Shown here in pieces: positions 15,971 through 24,160 of a stretch of DNA of 64,000 nt. The stretch is taken from the NCBI RefSeq assembly GCF_000527035.1, contig NZ_AZUK01000001.1:372001-436000 (forward strand), in the 5' to 3' direction. Numbering within the stretch: position 1 is the stretch's first letter; every line of letters starts with the position of its first letter. The position numbers were made by a program, and so were the translations under genes. Source of the DNA: Tolumonas lignilytica (lineage in GTDB: Bacteria; Pseudomonadota; Gammaproteobacteria; Enterobacterales; Aeromonadaceae). The notes under the pieces are model-generated. The model had not been told where the DNA came from. It saw only the letters and a list, made by a program, of their open reading frames with translations, and ran no database searches.

Positions 15971-17383
15971 TTACGCTGCTTTGGCGACAGATTCAGTTTT
16001 CGGGTCAAAATCATCTTTACCCATAAAACAGACCGGACAGAGGAAACTTTCCGGCACATCTTCCCACGCCGTTCCCGGTTCAACGCCCTGATTCACTTCG
16101 CCTTCCGCCGGGTCATAAACCCATGAGCAAGTACGACAAACCATAGATGGCAATTCAGTCGTCACCGTTTGTTTCGCTTCACAAGCAGATATGCCACCTA
16201 ATTGCGCCACCAGATTTTTACCGTAGGCTTCGCATTCTTGCAGCGCTTCTTGTGTTGGACGCCACTCAACTTTGGTGCCTTCCAGTGTATTAAAACCACA
16301 CTCTTTCAAACGCTGCGTAATACGATTCACCGCACCACCATTCCAGCCATGGCTACCAAATGCAGCAGCAGTTTTGCCGGTGAAACGTAAACCTTGGATC
16401 TCTTCCAGCAACGCAGCGACTTGCGGTAACATCACGTTATTGATGGTTGGTGAGCCGATCAAAATCGCTTTCGATTTAAAGATCTGCGTTAACACATCAT
16501 TCTTGTCGGAATTCGCCAGATTGAATTGTTTAATTGTCACGCTCGGATCGGCTTTACGAATACCAAAGGCAATCGCTTCCGACATTTTGCGGGTACTTTC
16601 CCACATGGTGTCATAGACCAGCGTGATCTGATTTTCCTGATAGGAATCAGCCCATTTCAGATATTGCTCAACGATCTGCGCCGGATTATCACGCCAGATA
16701 ATGCCGTGAGAAGTACAGATCATGTCCAGTGGCAGATTGAATGACAGCACTTCATGAATTTTCTGCGTCACCAGTTTGCTGAACGGGGTCAGGATATTCG
16801 CGTAATACTTGATGCATTCATTATGCAGTTCATTCTGATCGACCAGATCGTTATACAGTTGATCACTGGCATAGTGCTGACCGAACGCGTCATTACTGAA
16901 TAACACCGCATCGTCGGTCATATAGGTCATCATGCTGTCCGGCCAGTGCAGCATCGGCGCTTCGACAAACACCAGCTTTTTACCATTCCCCAGATCAAGA
17001 GAATCACCGGTTTTAACAACCTGGAAATTCCAGTCTTGGTGAAAATGCCCTTTCAACGATTTCACACCATTGGCGGTGCAGTAAATCGGGGTATTTGGGA
17101 TCTTCGCCAGTAACGCAGGCAATGCACCGCTATGATCAATTTCTGCATGGTTGGCAATGATGAAGTCGATTTTCTCCAACGGAATTTCATTCGCCAGATT
17201 CGTCACAAACTCATCGGCATATGGGCTCCACACCGTATCAATCAACGCCACCTTCTCTTCTTTGATCAGATAGCTGTTATAGCTGGAGCCTTTATGCGTG
17301 GAATATTCGCTGCCATGAAATTCGCGCAGTTCCCAATCTTGTTTGCCAACCCAGTAGATATTGTTCTTAACGTGCAAAGTCAT
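15971..17383 (-). CDS. norV: Anaerobic nitric oxide reductase flavorubredoxin NorV
   Basis: A cytoplasmic flavo-diiron NO reductase that reduces NO to N2O anaerobically; 470 residues against 479 in E. coli. Three parts: a metallo-beta-lactamase-like diiron domain with HAEIDHSG ligands (about residues 79-86), a flavodoxin domain ([20 protein letters not shown] through [11 protein letters not shown]), and a C-terminal rubredoxin with CRTC and CPVC pairs binding Fe. NorW follows as its reductase. GAGGA precedes the ATG. NsrR-like boxes overlap its apparent sigma-70 promoter. NorR is encoded about 8 kb away beside ytfE-hmp, not next to norV as in E. coli. Confidence 0.95.
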   Translation of the reverse strand: MTLHVKNNIYWVGKQDWELREFHGSEYSTHKGSSYNSYLIKEEKVALIDTVWSPYADEFVTNLANEIPLEKIDFIIANHAEIDHSGALPALLAKIPNTPIYCTANGVKSLKGHFHQDWNFQVVKTGDSLDLGNGKKLVFVEAPMLHWPDSMMTYMTDDAVLFSNDAFGQHYASDQLYNDLVDQNELHNECIKYYANILTPFSKLVTQKIHEVLSFNLPLDMICTSHGIIWRDNPAQIVEQYLKWADSYQENQITLVYDTMWESTRKMSEAIAFGIRKADPSVTIKQFNLANSDKNDVLTQIFKSKAILIGSPTINNVMLPQVAALLEEIQGLRFTGKTAAAFGSHGWNGGAVNRITQRLKECGFNTLEGTKVEWRPTQEALQECEAYGKNLVAQLGGISACEAKQTVTTELPSMVCRTCSWVYDPAEGEVNQGVEPGTAWEDVPESFLCPVCFMGKDDFDPKTESVAKAA

Positions 17384-17400
17384 GATTTCGTCCTCAACAT

Positions 17401-17423
17401 AATGTGCATCTCATATGCAGTGT
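17401..17423. promoter_or_regulatory. Second NsrR-like box at the norV transcription start
   Basis: Imperfect palindrome with left half AATGTGCATCT and right half ATATGCAGTGT, near the probable +1 of norV and 18 bp from its ATG. Weaker than the box at 17438-17460. Confidence 0.4.
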
Positions 17424-17427
17424 TTGT

Positions 17428-17457
17428 ATCTTAGTTTAATGTTCATTTTAAATGCAA
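17428..17457 (-). promoter_or_regulatory. Putative sigma-70 promoter of norVW
   Basis: Read on the minus strand: -35 TTGCAT (17452-17457), an 18-bp spacer, -10 TAAGAT (17428-17433). The -35 lies inside the NsrR-like box, the expected layout for repression by NsrR. No sigma-54 motif is visible ahead of norV. Confidence 0.5.
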
Positions 17458-17460
17458 GTT
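17438..17460. promoter_or_regulatory. NsrR-like operator of norV
   Basis: A 23-bp palindrome: on the minus strand AACTTGCATTT, a central A, then AAATGAACATT. Eight of eleven positions are symmetric, and it fits the NsrR half-site pattern (A-A-N2-TGCATTT). It overlaps the -35 region of norV. Confidence 0.6.
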
Positions 17461-17610
17461 ATGTGTGAAGAATTTTTCCTGTTTGTGTAGAGAAAAATAA
17501 ACAGTCATCCACCCAAACAACCACACCGCTGAAGTCGTTACATAAATGAAGCAAAGGAAGAAAAAGAAGAACAGATAATGCGCGGAAACGAGAAGTTGAG
17601 AGAACAGGAA

Positions 17611-17646
17611 AGATAAGCTCCATGATGAAGCTTATCTGTATTTTTT
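17611..17646 (+). terminator. Hairpin with T-run pointing in the plus direction
   Basis: AGATAAGCT (17611-17619) and AGCTTATCT (17629-17637) form a perfect 9-bp stem with a 9-nt loop, followed on the plus strand by GTATTTTTT. The T-run favours plus-strand termination, yet no plus-strand gene precedes it. On the minus strand it follows the PAAR gene with only a short TTT. Confidence 0.65.
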
Positions 17647-17908
17647 AACCAATTAATACATTACTGGCAGCGGAAACAATGACACCACCATGATTAGTCA
17701 CGGAACCTAATACCGCCACTGGTTTACCGTTGATTGTGACTGTACTGCTTCCCGTCACGATGGAGCCACCACACCCGGTTGACGAACCCACTGTCGCCGC
17801 GGGCATGCCATTAATGATGACATCTGACGATCCGCTGACAACTGCATTCACTTCATGTCCTCGCTGCGGACAGGCATGTAAATCACCTACTCTGGCAATC
17901 GCCGGCAT
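17645..17908 (-). CDS. PAAR-domain protein
   Basis: An 87-residue PAAR protein. PAAR proteins form the sharp metal-stabilised tip on the VgrG spike of type VI secretion systems. The start is PAIARVGDLHACP, followed by the repeated pattern VNAVVSGSSDVIINGMPAATVGS and VTGSSTVTINGKPVAVLGS that builds the beta-cone. His and Cys residues that may bind the apical Zn are in DLHACPQRGH and SVTNHGG. It has no effector extension. The start at 17908 has GGGAG upstream; 13 further in-frame codons are less likely. No other T6SS gene is nearby, so it is an orphan. Confidence 0.85.
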   Translation of the reverse strand: MPAIARVGDLHACPQRGHEVNAVVSGSSDVIINGMPAATVGSSTGCGGSIVTGSSTVTINGKPVAVLGSVTNHGGVIVSAASNVLIG

Positions 17909-18014
17909 AATTATGCTCTCCCGTATATTTGAATTTATGGAATTCAAATTATATCGGTTATTGCAATAATTAATGGGCTTGCCTGACTGACAGCTTTAGC
18001 AGTGATTCAATGTC

Positions 18015-19181
18015 TTAAGAAAAGCAGCAGACTCTATTTCGTCCACTTTCTTTCGCCTGATATAAGGCTGTATCCGCTTTTTTAATAGCGTCGTCCAATG
18101 AGTATTTGGCTGTGGACAATATTTCAGCCAAACCAACACTGATAGTGACAGAGATCATGAGGCCATTAACATAAATAGGCTGTTGAGCAATTTCCTTACA
18201 TACTCGTTCGGCCCAATTCAATGTATCTTGCTGACTCATCGCAGGTAAAACAACGATAAATTCTTCGCCACCATACCGAGCAAGAATATCGTTATGCCGG
18301 ATATTTTCACGCAATTTGGCCGCAACCTCTTTGAGAACCAAATCACCGACATGATGCCCATGGTCATCATTCGTTTTTTTGAAATAATCAATATCGATCA
18401 TAGCCACACAAAAATGACTGAACATTCTTTTTTTTCTGGGATCAAATAATGCGGTTGTTTGTTCATTCAAACCATGGCGATTATAAATCCCCGTCAGCGA
18501 ATCATAGGCAGCAAACACAGCCAGCTTTTGTTGTAACCACTGTGAAGTAATCAACATGATGCTGAAACTTAAACCCAGGAAAACAATGATGGCATTAAAG
18601 ATCAGCAAAAGATTGCTTATATTGGTCGTTAGCAGTGAATACGATTCGTCATATCGATAGGTCAGAAAGCGCAAGCACGACCCGATAATGACCAGAATAC
18701 AGGTCAGACCAAACATCAGCCGCCCAGATTCATACTTTGCCCTATCCCGGAATGCTTCCCTTGCACACAAAATACCTTGCAGGTTAAAAACTACAGAGAC
18801 CAACTCTGCTCGTTTTATTTCCGTTATCCCCATTTTAAGCATGAATAAGAGCACGACGACGGTCAGGACCGAAATGCCAATAACGCCATAATGGCGCGTT
18901 TTAATTCGCTGATTATATTTCAGTAACCCCAGCCATAATAAATTTGCGCCCAAAAAACTGAATAAATTACCGAATAACAGACTAACCCATAGCGGATAAA
19001 ACGCCCGACCAACCGCGAAGAAAACACCCATCGTCAAAATGCAAAAACCACTGACCCAGTGGTGCATGCCGGGGCAGACATACCGATCCCGAAGCAGTGC
19101 AGCCAACCCGCCAGTGATTAATACGCCGATAAACACACACATCAGCATCATGCTCTTGATATCGAGATGAAGAATGTCCAT
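18015..19181 (-). CDS. Membrane-anchored diguanylate cyclase (GGDEF)
   Basis: A 388-residue diguanylate cyclase making cyclic-di-GMP. Residues about 1-215 form six or seven membrane helices with short loops, a possible membrane-embedded sensor without PAS or CHASE motifs. The C-terminal GGDEF domain begins at YDSLTGIYNRHGLNEQ. The active-site motif is GGEEF, preceded five residues earlier by RHND, which fits an RxxD inhibitory I-site, so product feedback is expected. The domain ends AKESGRNRVCCF. There is no EAL domain. It is monocistronic; its signal is unknown. Confidence 0.9.
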   Translation of the reverse strand: MDILHLDIKSMMLMCVFIGVLITGGLAALLRDRYVCPGMHHWVSGFCILTMGVFFAVGRAFYPLWVSLLFGNLFSFLGANLLWLGLLKYNQRIKTRHYGVIGISVLTVVVLLFMLKMGITEIKRAELVSVVFNLQGILCAREAFRDRAKYESGRLMFGLTCILVIIGSCLRFLTYRYDESYSLLTTNISNLLLIFNAIIVFLGLSFSIMLITSQWLQQKLAVFAAYDSLTGIYNRHGLNEQTTALFDPRKKRMFSHFCVAMIDIDYFKKTNDDHGHHVGDLVLKEVAAKLRENIRHNDILARYGGEEFIVVLPAMSQQDTLNWAERVCKEIAQQPIYVNGLMISVTISVGLAEILSTAKYSLDDAIKKADTALYQAKESGRNRVCCFS

Positions 19182-19641
19182 ATGAAATTTAAAATACTAA
19201 GTATTACAAAAATGTAACCGATATTTAGTTTGCATGTATAACAATTCGGCAATTTCTATGTATTCTTTTGTAACCCTTGCAAAATAAATCCCCAAATGAG
19301 ACTTGGTTGCTTACTTCGCTGACTAAACATCGATGAGCAGTTGAAGAGTAAGATTCATATAAGCCTCCAAGCTATGACGGGACCGCCTGTCGAAATGCAG
19401 CTCTTCCGAAGAAGAGTAGCCATTGAATCCTTTAAAATCATTGCTATATGCTTATTCCTATTCAATAAATAATTTGCGTGATATGCGACAACGCGAATGT
19501 TACATTCGGAGAATATACTTGGTTCATACGATAAGCTGTTTCTGTTGATGATAATAACAAGAATCTAAGGAATAGATTTGACGTGGATAAGACAAAAAAT
19601 AATGTTATCGCACTCATCTGGCAATAGATAAAGGATTCATA
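19182..19641. other. Intergenic region between the GGDEF and DinB-like genes
   Basis: About 460 AT-rich bases carrying two divergent promoters. It has three small dyads: GACGGG-ACCG-CCTGTC near 19379-19394, CTCTTC-CGAA-GAAGAG near 19402-19417, and the palindrome CGAATGTTACATTCG at 19494-19508. I looked for a c-di-GMP (GEMM) riboswitch on both strands and could not fit the conserved core. No coding frame is convincing. Confidence 0.4.
19494..19508. promoter_or_regulatory. 15-bp palindrome, possible operator
   Basis: CGAATGTTACATTCG: seven-base arms around a single central T, 133 bp ahead of the DinB-like gene. It could bind a dimeric regulator; none is identified. Confidence 0.3.
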
Positions 19642-20184
19642 TTGGACCGATTGAATCATATCTGCCTCAGAGCAACTTATAACGAATGGATGAATGGCAA
19701 AATTTATAATGTCTTGCTTTGCGAGTTCCCTTTTGGTGTTTCCCGTGATAACGGAGCCCCTATTGATTCTATTGTAGCCATGTTAAATCATCTCATTATT
19801 GTCGATACATTATGGTTGAAACGATTTACTCTACACCCTGCAAATTACTCAGCTCTTGCTCCTATTGTATCCAGCTCTATTCCTGAAGATCTCAATCAAA
19901 TTGTTTCTGATGATCTGGCTACATTACATCACCACAGAGAGATGTTAGATTCACTCATTTGTGAACTCGTACATTCAATTTCGCGAATAGATCTGGACTA
20001 TCTTCTTTGCTATAAAAGCAAACGAGGCGCCATCGTCAATGGTAAGTTTTTCAATATCATCATGTATTTTTTTAACTATCAGTCTCATATACGCGAAAAG
20101 ATCTTAGATTTGATGCGCCAGGCTGATATCGATATAGATGCTACAGAGTTAATTGTCCCTGTGCCAAGTGGAATTGAATTATAA
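19642..20184 (+). CDS. DinB/YfiT-like four-helix-bundle protein
   Basis: A 180-residue protein resembling the DinB superfamily (four-helix-bundle, usually metal-binding, often thiol transferase or damage-inducible). The N-terminal YNEWMNGKIYNVL matches the usual helix-1 start (YN.W.N..I), the second helix has MLNHLIIVDTLWLKRF with the first candidate metal His, and the last helix has NYQSHIREKILDLM with a second His. The expected third ligand is unclear, so metal binding is uncertain. Translation would start at TTG 19642, with AAAGGA seven bases upstream. Function is unknown. Confidence 0.68.
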   Translation: MDRLNHICLRATYNEWMNGKIYNVLLCEFPFGVSRDNGAPIDSIVAMLNHLIIVDTLWLKRFTLHPANYSALAPIVSSSIPEDLNQIVSDDLATLHHHREMLDSLICELVHSISRIDLDYLLCYKSKRGAIVNGKFFNIIMYFFNYQSHIREKILDLMRQADIDIDATELIVPVPSGIEL

Positions 20185-20218
20185 AAAATAACGCGCATAT
20201 CCGGTTGTGATATGCGCG
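20182..20218 (-). terminator. Intrinsic terminator of hns
   Basis: CGCGCATATC (20192-20201) pairs perfectly with GATATGCGCG (20209-20218) around a 7-nt loop. On the minus strand it is followed by TTATTTTTTAT, a good T-run just after the hns stop. Confidence 0.85.
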
Positions 20219-20227
20219 AAAAATATC

Positions 20228-20629
20228 TTATTTGATCAGGAAATCATCCAGTGATTGACCTGCTGCAATGCCTTCACGAATAGGCACAGGCTGACGGCCT
20301 TGGCCTGTCCATGTTCTGCGTTCGCCATCAGTATCAATATATTCATATTTAGCAGGGCGTGGTTCGCGTTTTGCTTTGCCTTCTGAAGCAACTTCGCCCT
20401 GAATTAAATCGTTCAGGTCAATTCCATCTGCACGAAGCTTTTCTTTATATTCGGCAATTTTGCGCAAACGTTCTTCTTGCTGCTTTCTTGATACTTCTTC
20501 AGACTCACGACGTTCTTCAACAATAACCTTTAACTTTTCGAAACCTTCGTTCAACTGTTCGAGGGTTAATTCACGAGTTACCGCACGCAAACTACGTGCA
20601 TTTAAAAAAGTTCTTAAAAAGTCTGACAT
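20228..20629 (-). CDS. hns: H-NS-family nucleoid-associated protein
   Basis: A 133-residue H-NS homologue that binds AT-rich DNA and silences transcription. The N-terminal two-thirds is an oligomerisation region (LRTFLNARSLRAVTRELTLEQL, then a long charged coiled coil, EERRESEEVSRKQQEERLRK). A linker follows, and the C-terminal DNA-binding domain has YEYIDTDGERRTWTGQGRQPVPI with the AT-hook-like TWTGQGRQP core, ending SLDDFLI. Length and order match H-NS rather than shorter relatives. It is monocistronic with a strong terminator and a long AT-rich upstream region, consistent with autoregulation. Confidence 0.93.
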   Translation of the reverse strand: MSDFLRTFLNARSLRAVTRELTLEQLNEGFEKLKVIVEERRESEEVSRKQQEERLRKIAEYKEKLRADGIDLNDLIQGEVASEGKAKREPRPAKYEYIDTDGERRTWTGQGRQPVPIREGIAAGQSLDDFLIK

Positions 20630-21234
20630 GATTTTTGCCTTACAAAACGAAGAATGTTAACCGGGAGATTACTTTCAAATATAATTTAGCATATTAAAAT
20701 TATTTCACAATATATCTGCCATCTAATTTTAAACTTAATTAAAAGATTTTATATAAAAAGTCACAAAACCCAATTTAACCATTAAGTATCTCACCTGTTT
20801 TTTCATGAATATCATTCGGTACTATTGTTTTTATGCTGAAACAAGGCTGTCGTTACACCGAATACGCTCAGACACATAATAGCTAATATTTATATCCTTT
20901 CTAAACGCCGTGGAATAAAAAATTGGCTATCAAAATGACTGAATCGCAAACTAAAACTGAAATAAGCCTTAACCTTCTGGGAAAAATGTAAGACTCGCTT
21001 AATCATCAAAAAATAGATCTATTAATACTACCAATACTGAAAATCTAGTGTTCATCCGTTAATAAGGTCAACACATAAAAATGTCATATAGGCCTGTCAC
21101 AATTGATGCAAATAATGAGTTATCAGGCACATAGAAACTTTTACTGACGGGCAGTGTTCTTAGCGCCTTGTATTATAAGGCTCTCTCGGATATAGTAACT
21201 ATCATTATGCTAGTTACTGATTTAAGAAGTCATT
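20630..21234. other. AT-rich intergenic region upstream of hns and the HxlR gene
   Basis: About 605 bp of strongly AT-rich sequence with many A/T tracts and no convincing reading frame. It holds the hns promoter region and, at its right end, a dyad before the HxlR gene. Tracts such as TTTTAAACTTAATTAAAAG would suit H-NS binding. Short hairpins (for example GCCTT...AAGGC near 21162) are too weak to call an RNA. Confidence 0.4.
21194..21218. promoter_or_regulatory. Inverted repeat upstream of the HxlR gene
   Basis: AGTAACTA (21194-21201) and TAGTTACT (21211-21218) form an 8-bp perfect dyad with a 9-nt spacer, ending 16 bp before the HxlR start codon. This is a natural operator for autoregulation by the dimeric HxlR protein. 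Confidence 0.55.
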
Positions 21235-21777
21235 ATGCGTCGAAAAAATCTCAGTGCTACACAATGCCCTATTGCTCGTAGTCTGGAATCAGTTGGTGAA
21301 TGGTGGAGTTTATTGATCATTCGGGATGCCTTTCACGGCTTAACACGATTTGATGAATTTCAGAAAAGCCTGGATATTGCCCCCAACATGCTGACACGGC
21401 GTTTAATGACTTTAGTGGATGGAGGCTTATTGGAAAAACGTCTCTATTCTGAACGCCCGCCCCGATATGAATATATACTCACTTCTCGGGGATACGATTT
21501 AAGCCCTGTACTGACAACATTACTAACTTGGGGAAATAAACACTTTGCGCCGGAAGGTCCCAGCATTCAGTTGGCTGACTTAGAAACAGGCCATATTGCC
21601 GAGCCTGTTGTCATCGATAAAGTAACGGGCCATGAAATTTCAGCGCTAACACACAAACTCGTTCCTGGCCCTGCCGCATCAGATGGTATGCGCCAGCGTC
21701 TTGAACATCATCAGCGTCAGCACCATAGTCATCTCACTATTACTGAAGTGCATTACCACGAGGAAAATTTATCATGA
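21235..21777 (+). CDS. HxlR-family transcriptional regulator
   Basis: A 180-residue winged-helix regulator of the HxlR family. It opens with CPIARSLESVGEWWSLLIIRDAFHG, where the N-terminal Cys11 and the WW.LLIIRD helix are family hallmarks, then FDEFQKSLDIAPNMLTRRLMTLVDGGLLEKR for the recognition helix and PPRYEYILTSRGYDL for the wing. The extra ~70-residue tail is rich in His (EHHQRQHHSHL...EVHYHEENL), unusual for the family and perhaps metal-binding. Its stop overlaps the start of the fabF-like gene by four bases (ATGA), so regulator and enzyme are co-translated. Confidence 0.87.
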   Translation: MRRKNLSATQCPIARSLESVGEWWSLLIIRDAFHGLTRFDEFQKSLDIAPNMLTRRLMTLVDGGLLEKRLYSERPPRYEYILTSRGYDLSPVLTTLLTWGNKHFAPEGPSIQLADLETGHIAEPVVIDKVTGHEISALTHKLVPGPAASDGMRQRLEHHQRQHHSHLTITEVHYHEENLS

Positions 21778-23051
21778 CATTACGTCGGATTGTCGTCACC
21801 GGCATGGGAGCCGTAACACCTCTCGGTTGTGGTATCGAAACAGTTTGGCAACGCTTACTGGCCGGACAATCTGGATTACGCCGTCTGGCGGAATCCGTCA
21901 CCGCAGACCTGCCCGCTAAAGTGGGTGGCGTTGTTCCTTCCCGGGAAGAAGACCCGCTTGCCGGATTCAACCCGGATGACGTGATCCCAGTGAAAGAGCA
22001 GAAAAAAATGGATCGCTTTATTATGTTTGCGATCGCCGCAGCAAAAGAAGCGCTAACACAAGCCGGTTGGATAGCCAAAACACCTGAAGAACAAGAGCGT
22101 ACAGCCACCATTATTGCTTCCGGTATTGGTGGTTTTCCTGCTATTGCTGAAGCGGTTCGCATTACCGATACCAAAGGGCCACGTCGTTTATCACCGTTTA
22201 CGATCCCTTCGTTTCTGGTCAATATGGCCGCGGGCCATGTGTCCATTAATTTTGGATTTAAAGGCCCATTAGGTGCACCAGTTACCGCTTGCGCAGCAGG
22301 TGTTCAGGCTATTGGCGATGCTGCACGCATGATCCGTAACGGGGAAGCTGAGATTGCCGTGTGCGGTGGTACAGAAGCAACGATTGATCGTGTCAGTTTA
22401 GGCGGATTTGCCGCTGCCCGTGCATTATCAACTTCGTTCAACGATACGCCAGAGCAGGCATCTCGCCCATTTGACCTCAATCGTGATGGTTTTGTCATGG
22501 GAGAAGGCGCCGGGATTCTGGTCATTGAATCGTTGGAACATGCTCTGGCACGTGGCGCTACCCCGATTGTGGAATTGGTGGGTTACGGTACTAGTGCTGA
22601 TGCCTATCACCTGACTGCCGGGCCAGAGGATGGTGATGGTGCACGACGGGCCATGACGGCCGCAATCCGCCAGGCCGGCATTCAACCATCGCAAATTCAA
22701 CATCTGAACGCTCATGCCACTTCAACACCGGTCGGGGATAAAGGCGAATTGGCTGCCATCAAAGCCGTATTTGGTACAGAAAATCACCCTGCTGTCACCT
22801 CGACCAAATCGGCAATCGGACATTTGCTAGGCGCAGCAGGCGGTATCGAGGCCATTTTTACTGCGCTGGCCATTCGCGATCAGATTGCACCTGCAACCCG
22901 AAATCTGGAGCAGATTGACCCATTTGCCGAAGGTGTCGACATCGTTCACGGTACGGCCCGCTCGATGCCCATTGAATATGCTATCTCCAACGGTTTCGGC
23001 TTTGGAGGCGTCAATGCCAGCGTATTGTTTAAACGTTGGAATGGTGTTTAA
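21774..23051 (+). CDS. fabF: Beta-ketoacyl-ACP synthase II (FabF-like)
   Basis: A 425-residue condensing enzyme of the KAS II type that joins acyl groups to malonyl-ACP. The catalytic triad is in place: Cys173 in TACAAGVQA, His314 in NAHATSTPVGD, and His350 in KSAIGHLLGAAGG. The C-terminal ISNGFGFGGVNAS motif is typical. It is likely a second copy, since the main fabF normally sits beside acpP/fabD/fabG and this one is coupled to an HxlR regulator with no ACP, malonyl transferase or dehydratase nearby. A role in a specialised acyl chain or stress-adapted fatty acid supply is inference. Confidence 0.87.
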   Translation: MTLRRIVVTGMGAVTPLGCGIETVWQRLLAGQSGLRRLAESVTADLPAKVGGVVPSREEDPLAGFNPDDVIPVKEQKKMDRFIMFAIAAAKEALTQAGWIAKTPEEQERTATIIASGIGGFPAIAEAVRITDTKGPRRLSPFTIPSFLVNMAAGHVSINFGFKGPLGAPVTACAAGVQAIGDAARMIRNGEAEIAVCGGTEATIDRVSLGGFAAARALSTSFNDTPEQASRPFDLNRDGFVMGEGAGILVIESLEHALARGATPIVELVGYGTSADAYHLTAGPEDGDGARRAMTAAIRQAGIQPSQIQHLNAHATSTPVGDKGELAAIKAVFGTENHPAVTSTKSAIGHLLGAAGGIEAIFTALAIRDQIAPATRNLEQIDPFAEGVDIVHGTARSMPIEYAISNGFGFGGVNASVLFKRWNGV

Positions 23052-23059
23052 TTAAAGCA

Positions 23060-23089
23060 AGCGGCTGTGTCTTAGCAAGGCCAGCCGCT
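23060..23089 (-). terminator. Hairpin between fabF-like and LysR genes
   Basis: AGCGGCTG (23060-23067) pairs with CAGCCGCT (23082-23089). On the minus strand it is followed by TGCTTTAATTAA. It touches the LysR stop codon and probably terminates at least the minus-strand transcript. Confidence 0.5.
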
Positions 23090-23993
23090 AATCACGCAAA
23101 TTATTGAGTTGCTCCTCAAGCCAATTCATAAATACATATACTCGTTTGGGCAAATGATGCCGATTGCCATATAACAATGAAATAGGCATAGGTTGTGCGC
23201 GATATTCGGGCAATATTTCCACTAAAGCGCCCCGGTTAATATGCGGCTGCATTCCAATTCGCGGAGCCTGAATAATCCCCAGCCCCGCCAGACAAGCTGC
23301 TTCATAGGCATCGGAATTATTCACGGTAACTCTTCCTGCCATTGCCACATGACGAATCGTTTTTGCAGGATATTCCACATACTCAAAACCACTGGGTTTG
23401 GTTCCTAATGTGGTTACATAATAAATCAGCTGATGCTTTGCCAAATCGTCCAGACACTGAGGTGTACCGCAGGTTGATAGATAATCAGGACTGGCACAGT
23501 TGAGTAATTCAAGTTGGCCAACATTCCGGGCAATCAGCGTTGAATCAGATAAGCTCCCGACTCGCAATACACAATCAAAACCTTCATGCACCACATCGAC
23601 CAGCCGATCGGTACAACTCACTTCAATATCGATATTCGGATACAGCGCCATAAACTCACTCAAACGCGGCATGATGATAGTGCGGGCAATACCCATTGGC
23701 ATATCGATACGCAAACGACCTTTTAAATCGGTCGAATCTTGCTGGAACAGGCTTTGTAAATCTTCCATATCCGCCAAGATATCTTTGCAACGCCGATAGA
23801 AAACCTGTCCATCCTGCGTCATCTGCACATGTCGAGTTGTGCGGTGTAATAGACGTGCCCCCAGCATATTTTCCAGCCGTTGGACGGCTGTCGATATTGA
23901 CGATTTTGGTAAATTCAAACTCTGTGCCGCCAGCGTGAAGCTGCTTAGCTCGGCAACACTGACATAAATCTGCATCGCGTCTATCTGATTCAT
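23088..23993 (-). CDS. LysR-family transcriptional regulator
   Basis: A 301-residue LysR-type regulator. N-terminal winged helix residues 1-60 (AMQIYVSVAELSSFTLAAQSLNLPKSSISTAVQRLENMLGARLLHR), then a two-lobe effector-binding domain with GRLRIDMPMGIARTIIMPRL and a second lobe around AGLGIIQAPRIGMQPHI. It is divergent from an SDR gene, the common arrangement in which the regulator controls the neighbouring oxidoreductase. A TGTTC-N9-GAACA dyad lies in the shared promoter region. The inducer is unknown. Confidence 0.88.
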   Translation of the reverse strand: MNQIDAMQIYVSVAELSSFTLAAQSLNLPKSSISTAVQRLENMLGARLLHRTTRHVQMTQDGQVFYRRCKDILADMEDLQSLFQQDSTDLKGRLRIDMPMGIARTIIMPRLSEFMALYPNIDIEVSCTDRLVDVVHEGFDCVLRVGSLSDSTLIARNVGQLELLNCASPDYLSTCGTPQCLDDLAKHQLIYYVTTLGTKPSGFEYVEYPAKTIRHVAMAGRVTVNNSDAYEAACLAGLGIIQAPRIGMQPHINRGALVEILPEYRAQPMPISLLYGNRHHLPKRVYVFMNWLEEQLNNLRD

Positions 23994-24008
23994 ACTTATC
24001 TTACTTAT

Positions 24009-24027
24009 TGTTCAACTATTACGAACA
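24009..24027. promoter_or_regulatory. Candidate LysR operator
   Basis: TGTTC (24009-24013) and GAACA (24023-24027) separated by nine bases, a T-N11-A type dyad in the divergent LysR/SDR intergenic region, 16 bp from the LysR start. Confidence 0.4.
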
Positions 24028-24160
24028 GTTTAATCATAAAAAGCATATTTATCCGACAATTAAAGCTTAATAAACTTTTCCCGTCTGTTATTTCCCATCC
24101 AATTAAACTTGAGGAATAACGAATACATGAATGACATATCTTGCATACACAGGAGTCGCT

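Noticed and set aside
19182-19641. Possible c-di-GMP riboswitch near the diguanylate cyclase gene
   Set aside because: Fragments such as AAGCC and small hairpins are present, but the conserved GEMM core and tetraloop receptor cannot be assembled on either strand.
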